From Trissonchulus latispiculum (lineage: Eukaryota; Nematoda; Enoplea; Enoplida; Ironidae), in NCBI GenBank assembly GCA_030248195.1, contig JASAND010028036.1, forward strand, positions 1-64,000: a DNA stretch of 64,000 nt, in the 5' to 3' direction. The position numbers and the translations under genes were made by a program. The number at the start of each line of letters is the position of its first letter. Within the stretch, counting starts at the first letter, position 1. A model generated the notes under the pieces. The model made no database searches and had not been told where the DNA came from. It saw only the letters and a list, made by a program, of their open reading frames with translations. Positions 36,667-48,205 of the stretch are shown piece by piece.

Positions 36667-37595
36667 TCATAAGGGAGTACTGCCGGTATTCTGGAGCACT
36701 TTAACCTTTGAATCCAGAAATAATGACTTTATTGCTTGGCGAAGTTCCTCGTTTTTGGTATAATAAATGATAAGATTGTTGGTAGAATTCAGATTGATAG
36801 ATATGACTAAGATTGGTATCATTATACTCAGTGTTGATCTTGAAACAACTGTTTGCCCAATCAGAATAATGATATGAGGGATTGTGTACAGAAATACGCA
36901 AAACAAGATTACCAAAGACATGGGTCTTAGTCACCTTAGCTTGTCTATCTTTTATCTGTTTCAGATTATTTGATAACGATTCCTTATCGAAGGAGCGACG
37001 CAGCTGCAGCACTGCTCCGCCGTAGATGAGAATGCTAATAAGACTGCCAAACGTTTGATAGCCATCCCAGAATTGCATTACCGTGAGTGTCAATACTTGA
37101 TTAGCTATACAGTACCTGGCTAGGTTTGACTGTACTGGTTCTAGGTATGTAAATGTAAAACTAACGCTAGTAAAAATCGCAGCGACCAAGCCTCCACAAA
37201 TGGTACAGCTGGCGACAAACTTAATCGTGAGCCGCTGATACAGTCTGATACTGCTACACGCTACGAAACGATCCACTGATATCAGCAACAGCATAGTTGG
37301 TACGTAGTAACCTCCTAATATGAATGATCCCACATGGGGTTCCTTGACACAGTCCCATTTGGTAATAATTTCGCCAAGCCTTTCTTCCGCCATAAGTTGG
37401 ATTCTACGGGCGCCTGCAGAAAATGTAGCAAGGCCAAACAGCCAGTCAGAAATAGCCAAACCAAATGGTAACCTTTTTGGACAGCTTATTTCTCAATACT
37501 GTTGCGGCCAAAACAGTCGAGTTAGTGATCAGAATTAATATTCCTTGCAGGCTGTAAACTAGCCGCAAAATCAGTGTCCAGTTTATCCACAGCAT
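36667..37595 (-). pseudogene. Rhodopsin-like GPCR, copy A, two frame breaks
   Basis: Seven-helix receptor fragment set. From an ATG at 37593-37595, TM1 runs ILRLVYSLQGILILI; the frame breaks near 37465, where FGLAISDWLFGLATF (TM2) continues in another frame. TM3 ends MLLLISVDRFVAC, where the Asp-Arg-Phe replaces the usual DRY. TM4 and TM5 follow, then RQAKVTK before a second break near 36925. TM6-TM7 are in the third frame with LVISINLNSTNNLIIYYTK, an NPxxY variant, and a short tail. Each break is explained by one added or lost base when compared with copy B. Family members sense extracellular ligands through G proteins; the ligand is unknown. Sequencing error could mimic the breaks, but the equally long acetylcholine receptor exons nearby have none. 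Confidence 0.7.
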
Positions 37596-38464
37596 ATTCA
37601 GGTTAAAGAAACATTGCAGAAACAAAAATTAAGTAAAGTCTAAGCAAATTAAGTTGAATAAAGAAACGAAATCTTTAATTTGTATCCAAAACGTCAAACC
37701 AATCCAATTTCCGATGTGAGGCTTCAGCAGCTGATTATACAATGCCATAGGAAATGAGAAAACACAATGGACAGAAAAATTGTATATGCCCATTAGTTCT
37801 TGGATATTCTCTAGCGTTTTATGTAAATTTAAAGCAGAGCGTTTTATGTAAATTTAAAGCAGCAGTAGAATTAATCAGTTTTAGCAGGTTTTAATTTCTA
37901 CTAACGTTTCTCTATTTGGTGCATATTAATTGCAGAAGTAATGAATTAAAATACTTACACGTTTGAAGGAAATAAAGAAATCGTAAAGATGAATTCACTA
38001 AATTCAAGAAAAGATCGGTCTTGTAGGTCCTTCCAGTATCTTTAATATGATTTTGCTTAAATGTTTTACCGACATCATTTGACAACAGCTGCTGCAGTGA
38101 TCTTATCGCTTTCCTTAGCGTGTACAGCTGATCTTGAGCTAACGTTTAAACTTGTGTCCAATTATTTGTAGGTTTCTATATTCAGATTAATTAAAAGTGA
38201 TTTTTTTGACAAAAACTCAAACTAAATTGTCGTTTTGTGTACAGTTCAAGGCTGGAGTTAGCTAATAGTTCAATCTCTTCAAATTTGGCCGCGTCCTTCC
38301 TAGTCTAGTTTTGGTTACTCGAGCAGGGAGGAGCGCCGTTATGCTGCCTCAATTATTTGTAAATGATTGATTTTTCTTGTTTTACAACGTCAGATTTAAT
38401 TTGATCTTTCTGTGAAACGTCTGTCGATTGGTGAAGGAAGAACCAATTATGGTCGAACACCAGG

Positions 38465-38600
38465 CAGTGGTCAATAGTCAAGCATTCATCAGCTGGCCAA
38501 TATCACCTCCTGATCAAGTCCACTTTATATATAGTGGATATTAACTTAACAAATTCACAAATAGTGAATAACTGAGCGCTGCTCTATTTTATTTAACTAT
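38465..38600. repeat. Duplicated segment flanking the GPCR copies, copy 2
   Basis: Counterpart of 36000-36135; GTCAATAGTCAAGCATTCATCAGCTGG is shared exactly. No feature is seen between copy A and here other than (37596-38464) an imperfect local repeat of GTTTTATGTAAATTTAAAGCA. Confidence 0.7.
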
Positions 38601-38952
38601 GATCTACACATAAAACAAAAACTGCATATGAAAAAAGGAAAATATCAAAACGTGCACGCGCAGAAATCTAATCAAATTACGTAACCGCTTCGAGTCCGAT
38701 GTGGTCCTTTGTCAAGCGACTCCTGGTTATTACTCGCTGAAACGCTCCTGGGGGCTGTAGGATTCCTTATTCGAATAGGAGAGGAAGGGGTCTGCTCGGG
38801 GGACAAGAGGCACGTAACCCGTCGCATCGCTAGTAGGGTTAAGATTTCGCCAAGCTGTGCTGCAACTTGTCTTATTTTCTGTTCTGCATCACAGAATGTA
38901 CGAGTACGTTTGTGTGGTGAAAAGATGTGGGATTTTGAAAATTGACTTTATT

Positions 38953-39850
38953 TCACAAAAATAGAGACTTGACTGCTTGGCGAAGCTCTTTATTTTTGGT
39001 GCAATAAATGATGATGTTGTTAGTAGAGTTAAGATTCGTCAAAAGTACAAGACCAGGTATCATAACACTTAACATTGTTCTTGAAACAAAATTCTGACCA
39101 AATAAAAGGATTAAATGTGGGATAGTGTATAACATTAGACAACAAAGTATAATTAAGGATAGAGTTTTTGTCACCTTAGCCTGCCTCATCTGCATATCTT
39201 TAAGATTAAGATTGTTGGACAAAGACTTCGATTTGTAAGAGAGACGTAGATGTAGAAAGGCGGCTCCATACAGCAAGATACTGGCAAAACTACCAAAGGT
39301 CTGGTAACCCTGCCAAAAATACTTTAGATTCGATGTTAACACTTGATTGGTAAAACAGTGTTTTGTTATATTGGATTGACCGGACACCCCATAGCTTACT
39401 GTTAAACTGAAAGCGGTCAAACCAACCGCAACCATAGCTCCACTGAGGGTACACAAAGCAACAAACTTGACAGTGAATTGCTGATAAAGCTTTATGCTAC
39501 TACAGGCAATCCATCGATCAATTGAAATTAATAATAGCATGGTAGGAACATAGTAGCCACCAAAGACAAAGGGTAGGGTACATGAGGTTCGTTAAAACAA
39601 TCGCGTTTCGTGATAAATTCAGTTATTGTTCTCTCTATAGCAGCTGTGCCCTACGAACCCCAGCCAAAAAGGTTGCAAAACCAAAAAACCAATCAGCTAT
39701 AGCTAAACCGAACGGTAGCCAAAACTCTTTTTTCCTTATCTTTCTTCGTGCCAGAATTGCTATAACAATAATCGCACTGGTAGTAGGAATTAGAAATCCT
39801 TCTATACAGTATGCTAACTGTAATAATAATCCAATACTGGCTAATGCCAT
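38953..39850 (-). pseudogene. Rhodopsin-like GPCR, copy B, two frame breaks
   Basis: Begins MALASIGLLLQLAYCIEGFL, TM1-TM2 continue through LPFGLAIADWFFGFATFLAG and stop at GVRRAQLL. The reading resumes in another frame (TITEFITKRDCFNEPHV) and again in a third from about 39560 (FVFGGYYVPTMLLLISIDRW). From there the frame is open through TM7 (LNSTNNIIIYCTKN) to TGA at 38953-38955. The CFNEPHV Cys is the probable TM3 partner of the extracellular disulfide. AATAAA follows the stop directly on the minus strand. The product is clearly paralogous to copy A over its length. Two breaks within 80 bases suggest a dead gene, unless an assembly error affects this stretch. Confidence 0.7.
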
Positions 39851-39899
39851 GGTTGGATTCAGGTAATGGAATGAATAAATAGTTTATTAACTCCAGTAG

Positions 39900-41546
39900 C
39901 TAGAAATAGGCTTAAGATTTATTTTGGAATCAACGATAAAAGAAAAGGAAAGCACAAAGACAAGTAATATTGTCTGTAAGAGTAAATGCACAGTAAAAGC
40001 TGAATTGAAACACAACTAGGACCACATCCAGTATGGAGCTGAGACTGAAAGTGAAACTGGAACAAGAATGGATCAGAAACTAAAACTGCTTAAGCTTCAC
40101 TAATTTCTGGTCCCACTGAAGCTGAAATAAATTTCAGGTATTGCTGAAACTGTAGACATTCTGAACCAGTTTTCAGTAATTGCTGAAACTGGCTCGATAA
40201 AAGCTGCTGAAATAGTCCATGCTGGAACCGAAATAGCCCATATGCTGAATATAGTCCGTAGTTTCAGTGTAGTGTCGATGCAGTTCATGGGACGAATATT
40301 AATGGTAAGAGCTATCACGCTTTTGTTGGAAACCAAGCGGCTTCATCACCCGTTTCGTATACGTGTAGAAATTTCAGCTGTCAATAATAGCAAATGATTT
40401 TGACCATTAAATCAATGTTTTCGCTGACACAAAACTTCCAATGTTAAAGATGTTTGGAATATCATGTTTATCTTGACAATATAAGTTTTTTATGTATATT
40501 TGCCATTAAATTTGCGTAAACAATATGCAGAGTTAACAGTATGATGAAGACAGCAACCGCTGTGCGCAGACGCTGATGCAATTTTTCCAGAGTTGCAACG
40601 TTATCCAATTTTTGCACACATTAAGCAAAGGGCCTAGGCCAGGAAGATTATCGAAGCTTACTCTTGCTCTGCAAATTATAGACTAAATCTCAAATCCAAG
40701 TGTCATACCACTACCGTTGCTCTTATCCTGCAAAACTGAAGCTGTACATTATTATCACTTCCAAAAAGATATAAGATCATGTAGTTCACTTGCAACTAAA
40801 GAAATCCATCATTAAAGCTATTGCTCCTGTCTACCTAAAAGCTAAATCTTTATTTGATCTTTCTTCTGTTTGCTTTGACCAATGCTTTCAGCATCCAATA
40901 TATGTACTGTGCTGTTAGGTGCCTTCACATTGAAAACCTTACTATAAATACACTTAAATTTTAACTCAAAAGACAATGAGAATCCAGCAGGCCGGTGACA
41001 TGCAGCTCAATCAGCATAGATGTCAACAGTATTAAATCAAACTCCTTACTTAGAAAAGACAAGTGGCACTCATTACTCGGATGCACTGCTGATCAACTTT
41101 CATTTTCAATACTATTCTATGATCTCTGCAGTGCCTTCTAAACAGACTCAATCCATGGGGACACGATACCTGTAGCAACGATTCAAATATTAGACAAACC
41201 AAAAGTTATCCGCACAGTGCATCGCATTCGATAGACTGCAGAGTCTAAATGCAGGAAGTCTTGAATCATCCAGCATCTAGCAAAATCAGGTTATCTTATC
41301 CACGTGTTCCCTAATCTTTTAGGAAGTAACATCTGGCTGAAGTGCAATAAAACATAATAAGTTAATACAAGCAAGTTAGGCTAAAAAGTTTGGCACTTTT
41401 GCTTCACAAATCGCTAAGGACTCCCTGTATAAAATCTCGACAACGACAACTGAGGACTCTATTTGCTAACCAATTTTCTTACTAGCACATATTGCAGCAT
41501 TGTCACCATCATCGCGTCAGAAGTACAAAATAGACAGGAGCAAGAG
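39900..41546. other. Intergenic, with a CTGAAACTG-rich stretch
   Basis: About 40030-40270 repeats CTGAAACT and GCTGAAATA phrases irregularly; similar phrases recur at 53230-53400. The remainder shows no supported gene. Confidence 0.4.
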
Positions 41547-43150
41547 TGAATAATATCAATAGAACATAATAACAAAGAGTGTGACAAGCTTCAAGCTCTT
41601 AGTTGTTAGGCTTTCCACATAATCTACACGATAACGGCTGACCCTCCTCCCCACACAAATTAGACCCACCACTTCAAAGAAATTCGCATGCTATATTTGT
41701 GTTCTAAAGCTCAAAGACACAACTAAAACCTCGTCAAAAAAAATGGTAGGAGCGAAACTGTTTTTTTTGTTTATACTGAACTATCGTTGCGTTGATGAAA
41801 CAGCAGTAATGTATATATTTTCGGAACCCTCACGGCGGTGGAGCAAAAAAAATTTTTAAAATTTAAAATTCATCAAAAGAACCGATGTTAAATTTGAACG
41901 CTCAGTAGAAGTCGAGAACTAGCCGTGCGGTAAAAATTCAGTTCGTGTCCCAAACTATTGAATCCCGAATATCAGCTGATTTCGTCAAAAATTGCGATAG
42001 TTATTCAATTTTTTCGATTTTCAAAATCTTGATTTTGCCGCTTTTCCAACTTTGACTGGCTATTACTTGCGACTCACTTAATGCAAAAGTTTTTGGAATT
42101 GATTTTCAAACGCGCCACGCGTCAGCTTTCACGTGATATGTGTGGTTTTTCAAAAAATTTGAAAATCGGTTTTTTTTGAAAAATAACTACCACTTTTTGA
42201 CCCAAAATTTTCGACAACGTGAATCTAGGAAAAGTGGTAAAAAATAATATTATCATAAAGCCTTATCTGAGCTGAACCAACAAAATGTTTTCGTGGCTAC
42301 GACTTATATTGCATCCGCATCGAATTTTTAAACAATTTCGCTTTTAATCCGGTTTTTGGCTAGTTTACACTATTTGCGGCAAATCAATGCACAATATAGC
42401 ACAACTTGTCAGAAATCAGCTGAAATAGGAAATTGTTTAAAAATTCGATGCGGATGCAATATAAGTCGTAGCCACGAAAACTGTATATCGTTGGATTCAG
42501 CTCAGATTAAACTTTATGATAATATTATTTTTACCCACTTTTGCTAGATTCGCATTGTCGAAATTTTGGGTCAAAAAGTGGTATTTTTCAAAAAACCGAT
42601 TTTCAAATTTTGAAAAACCACATATATCACATGAAAGCTGACACGTAAGCGGTCTTGAAAATCCAATTAAAAAGTTTTTGCCTTAAGTGAGTCGCGAGTA
42701 ATAGCCAGTCAAAGTTGGAAAAGCGGCAAAGATCAAAGGATTTTGAAAATCGAAAAAATTGATAACTATCACAATTTTTGACGAAATCAGCTGATATTCG
42801 GGATTCAATATGTTTGGGACATGGGCTAATTTTTTCCCGAACGGCTAGTTCCTGACTTCTACTGATCTTTCAAAACTTAAAAAATCGGCTTCTTTTGATA
42901 CATTTTAATTTTTTAAAATTTTTTTCAACCAAAAAAAAGGTTCTTGCCATGACGGTTCAGAAAATATATACATTGCTGCAGCAAAAATGTACCGGTAGTT
43001 CAGTATAAACAAAACAGTTTCGCTCCCTACATTTTTTGGTCAGACTTTAGTCTGTTGGTTCAATGTGCGTCTGTTGCGAGCTTCAGCACACAAACATAGC
43101 ATGCAAGTTTTTTGTAGTGATGGGTCTAATTTAGGAGTAGTAATAGGTCA
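41547..43150. mobile_element. CAAGAGTACATAAT-family MITE interrupted by a palindrome
   Basis: Left arm AACATAATAACAAAGAGTGTGACAAGCTTC through GCTATATTTGTGTTCTAAAGCTC; right arm GCTTCAGCACACAAACATAGCATGC through GGGTCTAATTTAGGAG. The two arms match the family but are separated by the element at 41733-43042. Confidence 0.6.
41733..43042. mobile_element. 1.3-kb near-perfect palindrome
   Basis: AATGGTAGGAGCGAAACTGTTTT at the left pairs with AAAACAGTTTCGCTCCCTAC at the right; the arms (about 610 bases each) remain complementary to a loop near 42346-42423. A single-arm relative is at 14555-14800. No coding capacity. The nested position dates it after the surrounding MITE. Confidence 0.75.
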
Positions 43151-43159
43151 GCACCAGAC

Positions 43160-43570
43160 GTATCGTCTGGAGGGAGTGGCGGTGTAAGCGGCGAAAGCGG
43201 CCTGGAGGGGGTGGTGTAAGCGGCGAATGCGCCCTGGAGGTGGTGGTGTAAAGAGGCCGGGAGGATCAGCTGTAGCTTCTGAGAGCCCGGAACCATGGCT
43301 GACCCAAGCTTAAATTTGAAGATTGTTTATTCTTAACGGGAAAAACTTATCTAGGGGGTTTTCGACCACGTAGAATTCAAATACGAGCTTAGTTTTCTTG
43401 TATTAGCTAAGCTCCGTCCTGTGCTTGGTCCTCGACCGGAACCATTACTGACCCTAGCTTAAAATTGAAAATTCGCTATTTTTAACAGGAAAAGCTTATC
43501 TATAGGGTTTTTGGGCATGTAGAATTCAAATACGAGCTTAGTTTTCCTCTACAGCCTAAGCTCCACGCTG
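43160..43570. repeat. Short tandem repeats
   Basis: About 43165-43260 holds three imperfect copies of a GGAGGGGGTGGTGTAAGCGGCGAA-like unit. About 43310-43430 is directly repeated at 43445-43565 (GGAAAAACTTATCTAGGGGG, TAGAATTCAAATACGAGCTTAG). Confidence 0.65.
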
Positions 43571-44065
43571 CAAGTGACCCATGATTTTTCTCTGCATCCT
43601 GGGCTACGCTCTGTACGTGGCTAATAATTTGTGATAAAAATGCAAAGTTTGTCCTTTTCTGTGTAGACTTTATCTATAAGTCTTTTGCAATCATAATTTT
43701 ATTTATGACGAAAACGAACACTTCAATTTATCTGTAAAGTTTAAGTGTTGTGTCGTTTAAATGTGTACGTTTCCGAAAACTGAATCAAATTCGTGTCTTA
43801 ATATTTTTCTTAAACAAATTACCGCTTTCTGATTTTGTGTGTAAAGTGTCTTTTTGATGAATTATGGAAGAATTGAAATAAGGAAGATGACAGACGTTTT
43901 AAACTAGATCTTGTTAACTGCCCCTTTCAATTCAACTGTTAAAGTAAAATAAAAACAGGTGTTGTCAAAGAGCTTCCGTTAATGGTCTTACATGGAAAAT
44001 AACCTACAAGACTACAAAATTTGCAACTGAAAACAATTAAATTGATATGGGGTTTGGGTAACAGG
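43571..44065. other. Intergenic, no feature seen
   Basis: AT-rich, no supported feature. Confidence 0.35.
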
Positions 44066-44249
44066 GCATCCGGTTTTTTTTTCCCCGAGGGGGATTTTTT
44101 GTGATGAACCCTAAAACTATGTACAATTCTCAAGATACTGTAGGGCCAGTACCGTCTTCCTATTTCTTCTTTTTTCCAAGGGGGGGGGCCTAGCAAAACC
44201 GGTAAGGCCAGAAAAAAAAATCAATATAAGATTGGGCGTGGCCCGCCGC

Positions 44250-45105
44250 CTAATCTCTTTTTCTTTAAAAAATAGTGCGCCGACTACAGCGGGCGCGCGC
44301 AGGATGTAGGTGCGCCAACAATAGTGGCCCCCCCCGGCTGGCAGTGCTTCCAGAGCCCCCAATTTCGAACCCCGGAAAACCAATAGGGTGCCCGGGACCA
44401 GCGTGTGGAAGGCAGCGGGCCAGCCGCCGGGTTCCGCCGGGAGGGGGGGGAACCGGGTTGGAGGGCCAAGGAGGGGTGAAGACTTCTTATTCCACCAAAT
44501 CCTCCTCACCTCCCCCCAACCCCGTCAGGGCACAAGCCCGAAACCCAGAAAACTCCCTTCTCGCCCACCTCACGCGTACGCCATGGAAAGTATAGGCCAT
44601 TGTGAGCCCGGAGGCACCGGAGATGGCGCCGGGCCAGGCGCGACCCACAGGCAGCGCCACCCGGCCGGGGTCACCAGCAGGCACCCACCATTAAGCAATC
44701 CACAGCAATCTACTGCCTCAAAAAACCGCGAGAAAGCGGAAGCCCAGAAAAAGCCCCTCCGGCCCTGTCTTGCCTGCGGCCTCACACCCCACCGCCACCA
44801 AACACGAACAGCAGCGAAAAACAAGAAAGAACCGGTACGTGCACGGTCGCCCTGAGGCCCGGATACCCCGATATACAACTCTAAGACAAACGGAGACCAA
44901 GGACACACTCGCTCCCGTTTGCGTAGGGGGGGGGCGACGGGCGACAGCGACCAATCCCGGCGCGCCGGTCCCCGGCCGCGAGCAGGGCCATAACCGTAGC
45001 GGCAGCGCTTACTCATATAAAGGATGGGGTACGGAGCCATACCCACACTTACTAACTCACCACACCCGGGGCGGCATCCCCTCCCCGGGGGGGGTTCTAT
45101 TTTGA
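44250..45105. other. GC-rich island with overlapping open frames on both strands
   Basis: About 850 bases of much higher GC than the surroundings, with poly-C and poly-G runs at the edges (CCCCCCC near 44330, GGGGGGG near 45090). A + strand frame (44388-44855, 155 codons, with CLACGLTPHRH) and a minus frame (44570-45046) are both open, as expected for GC-rich DNA, so neither is firmly coding. A hairpin GGGTACGG/CCATACCC lies at about 45030. It may be foreign or transposon DNA; origin unknown. Confidence 0.4.
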
Positions 45106-46287
45106 GTGTGAATGCAGGTGCATAATTAGGTCTTACAGATAAAGTCTAACTGACTCTCTAATTGTCCAGAGCTATTGTTTTTAAAGTGGTGTGGTTTAGT
45201 GAATTTTCTTTTGAAGTGTTTACAACTGGAGAAAGGATCAAATTGAATTGGAGTTCGTTTTTGTAATCCAATTGTGAATTGTCTACGATTATTTGGAGAT
45301 CTGTTAGTTTCGCAAGGGTGGTAAGTCCAACTTTTCAATTTATATCTTTAAGTTTAGAGTAATTAGAGAACACTTCCAAAAGCCAACGTTGGTTTCAATA
45401 ATTGACATACTGTAGTGACTCGCGTACGTTTGCACATTTAGAAACTGTGTTAAAACCAGGATTTCAATTGGAAAAAGGAAATTTATTCAACGTTTTCTTG
45501 AAAAAGAATTAATTGCCTCATGTAAAATGACATTACTCAGTGCAAATGTGACAATATGGGTTGTTGAAACGTCAAAATTTGGGAGGCCACATTTATTGTG
45601 TTAAAAGAAAGAATTGAAACGCCAAAATTTGGGAGGTCAAATTTTAATGTTTTAAAAGGAAGAATTGAAACGCCAGAATTTGGGAAGTTAAATTTTATTG
45701 ATTTAAGAGGAAAAAATTGTTTACTTTTATGAGCTTTTATGTAATCCATTGTGCTACAGGAAAAGTTTTACACCTTAAGCTAAGCTGCTAAATCAGATTT
45801 AAACGTTAACATTCGCTAGTTTTCTATTAATTTGGTTATTAATAATTACATCTGATCCAATAATTTGCTGAAACAGGTTTTGTTTTAGATACTTTTGAGA
45901 CAAGTGCATTTAGACGACGGTTACAAAAGAAATGTTAGTTTTAAAGTGGCAGACTCGCATGACATTATTTTTTGCACAGTTAGGAAGTGTCAAAACAGAA
46001 ATTTCAATTAGAAAAGGAAATTTTATTCGACTTGTGTTGAAACAAAATTAATTGCCATATATAAATGACATTAGTAAGGTTAAATTTGACAATGGGGGTT
46101 GTTGGAATGTCAAAATTAGGAAGGCTTAATTTTGTTTTGATAAAAGAACGAAAGAAAAATTACATTTATGAAATGATTTTGGAACTATTAAATCCATTGC
46201 ACTTTAGCTTCCAAAAGTAAAGTTGAGACTGTCTAATAAAGCTATAAATCTCAAATCTATTATTTACAAGTGTTTTATTTCTTTCAG
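45106..46287. repeat. Diverged tandem duplication with a GAAACGCCAAAATTTGGGAGG sub-repeat
   Basis: About 45430-45745 and 45975-46165 align in order (ATTTCAATTGGAAAAAGGAAA, TTAATTGCC, TGACATTA, GTCAAAATT). Within the first, a unit of roughly 57 bases with GAAACGCCAAAATTTGGGAG occurs three times (45567, 45617, 45667). No coding potential. Confidence 0.6.
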
Positions 46288-46294
46288 CACAACA

Positions 46295-46377
46295 ATGCTG
46301 ATTTTGAAACGTTGGTTCCATATCCTTATGCTGCTTTTGTTCCGCTACGTGGCTGATCAGGTTTGGCTGGCCAAAAG
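46295..46377 (+). CDS. Candidate signal-peptide exon
   Basis: Acceptor TTTCTTTCAG at 46278-46287, ATG at 46295, donor AAAAG|GTAAAC. It encodes MLILKRWFHILMLLLFRYVA followed by DQVWLAKR, a plausible signal peptide plus a VWxxAK start recalling the beginnings of the Cys-rich domains at 3534 and 6465. It leaves in phase 2, unlike those exons. No downstream partner was found before 53 kb. Confidence 0.4.
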
Positions 46378-46609
46378 GTAAACTAATTCAACATGTCATT
46401 AAAAAATGTGGAACCTAATTTATTCCTAGTTAGCTACGACTTATGAAATATACAAAGGCGACATAAAATGAGCTATATTGTTGGAGTAAACAAGTATTAA
46501 GCAATACAAAACACAATATGTACAGTTACAAGATATATACATACAATACAAAATGTCATCAGTCCACTGTCCAAGCAAGTCCAACTGTCTGGGCCAGTCA
46601 TCTCTCTAG

Positions 46610-47295
46610 TCACACAGACCGTGTGATTTCAGAGTCCGTGCAATAGCACGTGATGAAGCGGGGCCCAACCACGGGGGACATGTCCACCACGACCACCACC
46701 TTCCGCTTGATGGTGCCCACCCGTCTGGCGTACCAGGTCACCAGTGGGAGAGGTCCATCCCAATTCTCCTGGGGTCGCTCCCATGTGTCCCCCTCCACGG
46801 CCTCGTATGAGGGGGCCTGAAGAGTTTCCTCTTCATCTCCATTCTCCCTGGGAAGGACCCGCCGGAGGTAGGGATATTCCAGCCAGCCCTCCAATTTAAC
46901 CCGGACCACCTGGTGGCTGTCCCCCAACCCAAACCCATCGACGCCGGTAAGGAGGATACGGTGAGCCTCCATTTCCACCTTCCCGTCGCCTTCCACCTCA
47001 CTGGGACCCTCCTCCACCATCCGGTTCCAAAGGACAAAGAGCGCCTGCCGGGCTGCCATCAGGTAGCTCAGGGTACCACCATTTTCAAACTCTTCCCCGT
47101 GCCTGAAGAAATGCACCAGGAGAGAGAGTTTTTGGCCTCCTCCCCGTTGGGTTCGAACATGGGGAAAGGTGTCCAGGACACCCCGTAGGCAGCTTCCAGG
47201 GCCCCCAGGCACCGTTCCTTCCAGTTCGTACCTTGGTCCCCCAGGGCCCCGGTGAGGGAATCCAGCAGGGCCAGGAAGGTGACATAGGCATTCAT
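46610..47295 (-). pseudogene. GC-rich unrecognised ORF with one frame break
   Basis: From ATG at 47293-47295 (MNAYVTFLALLDSLTGALGD) one frame is convincing to about 47110; from there a different frame, open down to 46610, continues with features of a real protein (SYLMAARQALFVLWNRMVEE, TWYARRVGTIKRKVVVVVDM). Codon third positions are strongly G or C, unlike the channel, receptor and mucin-like exons. One base gained or lost near 47110-47130 would explain the break. No family recognised; a viral, transposon or transferred origin is possible but unproven. The longer open frame starting at 47584 adds AT-rich, non-coding-looking sequence. Confidence 0.45.
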
Positions 47296-47599
47296 GATGT
47301 GATATGGTATGGTGAGGATGATGAGGCTGAAGAATAATGAGAATGATAAGAATGAATGGGAAGGACGAAGATAGAGTGGTTAAAGATGTGTGAAACGTTA
47401 AAAGGCGTTTTTGAAAACTGTATGTTTGATAAACGTTTTGGGGTTTATCATTACCAAACTCACCTACTAAACCTGACCTCGCTCTCTTAACTTGGCGCTT
47501 TCTAAACTTGGCGCTTTCCAACTTTTTGTCCAAATGAGGTTGTGATCTAGTGAGACAGTGATCTGAGATCAAAAAGGTTTCCATTTATTATATAGTTTG

Positions 47600-48205
47600 T
47601 AGCAAAAATAGTTGGGTCGTCCCATTTTGGCTTAACCTAAGTCACTAGTTTGAACAAATTTGTTGAAGTCTCGGCAGGAGGTGAAAAACACAATTAAAGT
47701 CTCGTCTTCTTTTTTAAGTTGATAAATTACTAACAATGAACTTGAAACTTATCAAAGTGTCATAGAAACTCAGTAAAGAGCGATGAAGTAGGGTTGCCCA
47801 TACAGGACAAACAATTCATAATGAAAATACGTAGAAGTTCATCTGACAACAGCCAACTGCCATTACTAATTATGATACGTCAGCTGTGTTGAGAAATTAA
47901 ATATTGCTGCAAACTATGTTGCACATGTTGCATTTTAAACACTACATTAGATACAATACTAAAGATTTTCAGTTCACCTGCATAAAATGTTGACACTCAG
48001 CTCCAACTTTTCGTTACGTCCGTACTCATTTACGTCCGTGCTTCTCGTTATTGTCCAATAAAATGTAAATTTGCATTAAAATGCAAATTTTGATTGTGCT
48101 AACACCAGCGTATCAGCAATTCATTGTAGTTCTCCAGCAGAATTAAAACAGAATTATCGCGGATTGGAGCTAAGCATTTGGAAAACTGTTTTCAATAAAG
48201 TTTAC
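47600..48205. other. Intergenic, no feature seen
   Basis: No supported gene or repeat. Confidence 0.35.

Noticed and set aside
44570..45046. 158-codon minus-strand ORF
   Set aside because: GC-rich DNA opens all frames; no domain, and it overlaps an equally open plus frame.
47295..47584. Upstream extension of the GC-rich minus ORF
   Set aside because: Composition turns AT-rich and simple-sequence; the ATG at 47295 in the other frame is a better start.
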